From an uncultured Cocleimonas sp. (GTDB lineage: Bacteria; Pseudomonadota; Gammaproteobacteria; Thiotrichales; Thiotrichaceae): a stretch of DNA of 64,000 nt. The DNA is taken from the NCBI RefSeq assembly GCF_947495625.1, contig NZ_CANLZW010000013.1, positions 59,031 to 123,030 on the forward strand. The letters run 5' to 3'. A program made the position numbers and the translations under genes. The notes under the pieces are model-generated. The model worked only from the letters and a program-made list of their open reading frames with translations, made no database searches and was not told where the DNA came from. Shown one piece after another: positions 61,870 through 64,000 of the stretch. Each line of letters starts with the position of its first letter. Position 1 is the stretch's first letter.

Positions 61870-63123
61870 TTAAAGCCGATAACGCTGATCAAATTCTTTA
61901 AATCCGCATAACTGATGCGGATAGTCTTTCGTCAAACCCATACATTTAAAGCGTTCTCCCATTTCAGCGGGGAGCGTTAATGTGCGTATCTGTTGCGCCA
62001 GAGCGTATTGATTATCAGGGTTATTTTCTAAAGCCTGTTTAAAAAAATCCTCCAATCCTGTATTCGCAAGAAAGCATGCTTGAGAAGTAAATCCTGCAAC
62101 CTCTAGATCAGAATTGTCTGTGGCTTCAGCGACGGCTGTGAAATCAACGCTAGCTGTGATGTCTTGTAAGCCAGCGTGGTGTAATGGCGCTTCATTAACT
62201 AAATGCTGATAATGACAAATCAGTGTGCCTTTATTACGTTCTGCCAAATAATATTCTTTACGTGGGTATCCATAATCAATCAAAAGTACCAATCCTTTCT
62301 CAATGCATTCAGTGATAGTTTTTAACCAGGGCTCGATATGTGAATTGATTTCAGATGTGTAAGGAGTCGCTTCTTTAGATATATTCAAACGTAATATGCG
62401 ATCTTGTAGTGCCGGATTGGTTTCAGTTGCAGGTCTTAACTGTTCGATCAACGCATCATCCTGCCAAATGACATGATGTTCATAGACGATATCTTCATGC
62501 TGGGTAAAGACATCAACGGCCATGGCATCTAATACTTCATTGGCTAATACAACACCCGAGAAGTGTTGAGGTAACTCACTAATCCAGATGACTTTATCTA
62601 ATAGATGGGGTGCTGATATTTCAATAGTCTGTTTTTGTCGTTGTTGTAAATCAGGACTGAGATCCAGAATGTAGTAGCTGTCGGGTAAACAGTTTTGTTG
62701 TTCAAGCTCTAACAGAATCTGCGCTGCCATGATTCCAGTACCAGCACCAAACTCTAAAATACACCCCCCCACTTTTGAATGACAATTCGTTTTTGTTTTG
62801 TAAAAACGATTTTGGAATTTATGCTGTGCGGAGGGGTTTTCTGTGTTTATTGTATTTAAAACCTCGGCGCATTGATTCGCAATGCACTGCGAAAATAGCG
62901 GTGATATTTGCGGTGCAGTAGTAAAATCACCCTGTGCACCAATTTTGTGTGTACCAGCTACGTAATAACCTAAGCCAGGTTCATAGAGAGCCATTTCCAT
63001 ATAGCGTTTAAAACTAATGCTGCCACCATTAGCCTCAATCGCTTTTCTAATGTTAGCGATCAACTTTTCGCTATGTTCCAAGGCATCTGCCGAAGGTTCT
63101 GGTAAACTCTGAGCGTGTTTCAT
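61870..63123 (-). CDS. MidA/NDUFAF7-family SAM-dependent methyltransferase with repeat-derived insert
   Basis: 417 aa. N-terminal GSISFKRYMEMALYEPGLGYYVAGTHKIGAQGDFTTAPQISPLFSQCIANQ is diagnostic, the SAM motif I is LEFGAGTGIMAAQIL and a later DYGYPRKEYY completes it. The eukaryotic homologue methylates an arginine of complex I; the bacterial function is unproved. Directly before motif I lies an extra ~18-20 residues (FQNRFYKTKTNCHSKVGGC) encoded by the A-core in minus orientation (62761-62815). Activity might be affected because it sits beside the SAM site. Divergent from the pteridine reductase. Confidence 0.87.
   Translation of the reverse strand: MKHAQSLPEPSADALEHSEKLIANIRKAIEANGGSISFKRYMEMALYEPGLGYYVAGTHKIGAQGDFTTAPQISPLFSQCIANQCAEVLNTINTENPSAQHKFQNRFYKTKTNCHSKVGGCILEFGAGTGIMAAQILLELEQQNCLPDSYYILDLSPDLQQRQKQTIEISAPHLLDKVIWISELPQHFSGVVLANEVLDAMAVDVFTQHEDIVYEHHVIWQDDALIEQLRPATETNPALQDRILRLNISKEATPYTSEINSHIEPWLKTITECIEKGLVLLIDYGYPRKEYYLAERNKGTLICHYQHLVNEAPLHHAGLQDITASVDFTAVAEATDNSDLEVAGFTSQACFLANTGLEDFFKQALENNPDNQYALAQQIRTLTLPAEMGERFKCMGLTKDYPHQLCGFKEFDQRYRL
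62761..62815 (-). repeat. A-element inside the methyltransferase gene
   Basis: On the minus strand: hairpin CGTTTTTACAAAACAAAAACG, then ATTCAAAAGTGGGGGGGTGT. Only minus-strand and only clearly intragenic copy. The insert keeps the frame and contains no stop. Confidence 0.82.
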
Positions 63124-63146
63124 GGGCGTAGAGTATATAGGGATTA

Positions 63147-63908
63147 ATGACTATGCAATTATTGCAGGGAAAAGTAGCGCTAGTAACGGGTTCAGCACGG
63201 CGTATTGGGGCTGTTACGGTTCGCACATTGCATCGACAAGGTGCTACAGTGGTCGTGCATTATCGAAATTCAGCTAAAGATGCCAAAGTACTTAGGGATG
63301 AGCTCAATGCTATACGTGAAGATTCCTGCTTCATTCAGCAAGCGGAATTAGCTAATGTAGATTCATTACAACTGATGATTAATCATGTAATTGATGAAAC
63401 GGGTAGGTTGGATATCCTAATCAATAATGCTTCCAGTTTTTATCCAACGCCAGTGGGAGAGATAAAAGAATCTGACTGGGATAATTTAATGGCTAGTAAT
63501 CTAAAAGCCCCTTTGTTCTTATCACAAGCTGCGACGCCTCATTTAAAAAAATCTCAAGGGTGCATTGTGAATATGGTTGATATTCATAGCGAACGTCCTT
63601 TAAAAGACCATCCAGTATATTGCGCCGCAAAAGCGGGTTTGGCGATGTTGACTAAATCATTAGCTAAAGAGTTGGGGCCAGATATTAGAGTGAATGGTGT
63701 CTCTCCCGGTGCAATTTTGTGGCCAGAAGATGATGACGATAGCCCGGAAATGAAAGCTCAGCATCAATCGATACTCGATATAACCAGCTTGAACAGGACA
63801 GGGTCAGCGGAAGATATCGCAAAAGCTATTTTATTTTTAGTGACTCAAGCAGACTATATTACCGGTCATATTATTCCAGTTGATGGTGGGCGTTTGCTGA
63901 ATCAATAA
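63147..63908 (+). CDS. pteridine reductase, FolM/PTR1-type SDR
   Basis: 253 aa short-chain dehydrogenase. VALVTGSARRIGAVTVRTL has the RR variant of the NADPH-binding motif typical of pteridine reductases; NNASSFYPTPVG, VDIHSERPLKDHPVYCAAKAGLAMLTKSLAKEL (YxxxK catalytic) and GAILWPE complete it. Reduces dihydropterin or dihydrofolate with NADPH. The divergent pairing with a MidA-like gene 23 bp away recurs in gammaproteobacteria, to my knowledge. ATG 63147. Confidence 0.9.
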   Translation: MTMQLLQGKVALVTGSARRIGAVTVRTLHRQGATVVVHYRNSAKDAKVLRDELNAIREDSCFIQQAELANVDSLQLMINHVIDETGRLDILINNASSFYPTPVGEIKESDWDNLMASNLKAPLFLSQAATPHLKKSQGCIVNMVDIHSERPLKDHPVYCAAKAGLAMLTKSLAKELGPDIRVNGVSPGAILWPEDDDDSPEMKAQHQSILDITSLNRTGSAEDIAKAILFLVTQADYITGHIIPVDGGRLLNQ

Positions 63909-63940
63909 AAAAGTGCCTAGCTCTGCATAAATTCTATTAC
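63908..63940 (+). repeat. A-element leader, interrupted
   Basis: AAAAAAGTGCCTAGCTCTGC..ATAAATTCTATTAC as at 9195 and 13891, but it ends at TTAC where the next element begins; the hairpin and core are missing. Confidence 0.65.
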
Positions 63941-64000
63941 ACATAAGAACCACGTCCTTAGGACGTGGAAGAGGTTCAAGGCTCTAGCCTCAAGAACCTA
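63941..64000. mobile_element. probable IS200/IS605-family element end
   Basis: Adjacent to TTAC (63937-63940), a target tetranucleotide used by IS608-type elements. Hairpin CCACGTCC-TTA-GGACGTGG (63950-63968) followed by a second stem AGGTTC..GAACCT enclosing AGGCT/AGCCT (63972-63999). No transposase lies within the window. It interrupts the A-leader, whose uninterrupted copies exist at 9195, 13891 and 23368. Confidence 0.55.

Noticed and set aside
3554..62775. A-core as a DNA uptake signal
   Set aside because: Uptake sequences are about equally frequent on both strands; 24:1 polarity argues against it.

Overview
The window is AT-leaning bacterial chromosome with short, single-gene or small-operon transcription units. 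The gene content points to an aerobic, probably marine, gammaproteobacterium: a MoxR/DUF58/TgpA operon, a DUF349 protein, a FolM-type pteridine reductase divergent from a MidA-type methyltransferase, a high-potential iron-sulfur protein, type-2 Cox15 haem A synthase, class I PHA synthase, glgC, and rSAM/selenodomain-associated transferases. A Thiotrichales-like lineage would fit, but that is a guess. I see no rRNA, tRNA, CRISPR array, prophage or integron.

Layout. 1-3.4 kb: the 3' part of a VIT/vWA surface protein with a GlyGly-CTERM-like tail, then a glycine-rich IPTL-CTERM protein whose first 80 residues look like the C-terminal end of a reverse transcriptase. 3.5-14.3 kb: an accessory-looking stretch where single genes (PHA synthase, ankyrin, MORN-like and HEAT proteins, haem A synthase) alternate with 100-200 bp dispersed repeats, followed by a HiPIP/DUF2189/MerR locus. 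14.4-31 kb: an ABC exporter of the YbbA/YbbP type, CsbD, DsrE-like, a lipoprotein, DUF4010 and DUF4389 membrane proteins, a peroxiredoxin, an mtnP/glycosyltransferase/radical-SAM group, transporters, and a haem-binding-like protein. 31-45 kb: MFS/LysR pair, PHB-type esterase, old yellow enzyme, a YgiD/DoxX/small-peptide cluster, an aspartase carrying a cNMP-binding-like domain, glgC, a membrane protein and an esterase lipoprotein. 45-64 kb: ABC exporter, DUF349, CobW-type GTPase, DUF523, MoxR/DUF58/TgpA, GlcD-type dehydrogenase, YlqF GTPase, a hemerythrin-like protein, the methyltransferase and the pteridine reductase. The last 60 bases look like one end of an IS200/IS605 element.

The most unusual feature is a short G-rich repeat, core AAGTAGGGGGGTGAC, found at 25 places. 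Twenty-four copies lie on the + strand, whichever way the neighbouring genes point, and nearly all are between genes. The single minus-strand copy is inside the methyltransferase gene, where it adds about 18-20 in-frame codons just before the SAM-binding motif. In the first 14 kb the core heads a longer 95-120 bp element with two hairpins. The strong polarity independent of transcription suggests a chromosome-level role or a replication-biased mobile repeat.

Likely functional links: PHA synthase and a PHB-depolymerase-like esterase (storage polymer metabolism); HiPIP, DUF2189 and a MerR regulator sharing a promoter motif; three paralogous exported mini-proteins with a precisely duplicated control region next to DoxX and a DODA-type dioxygenase; and the MoxR/DUF58/TgpA operon.
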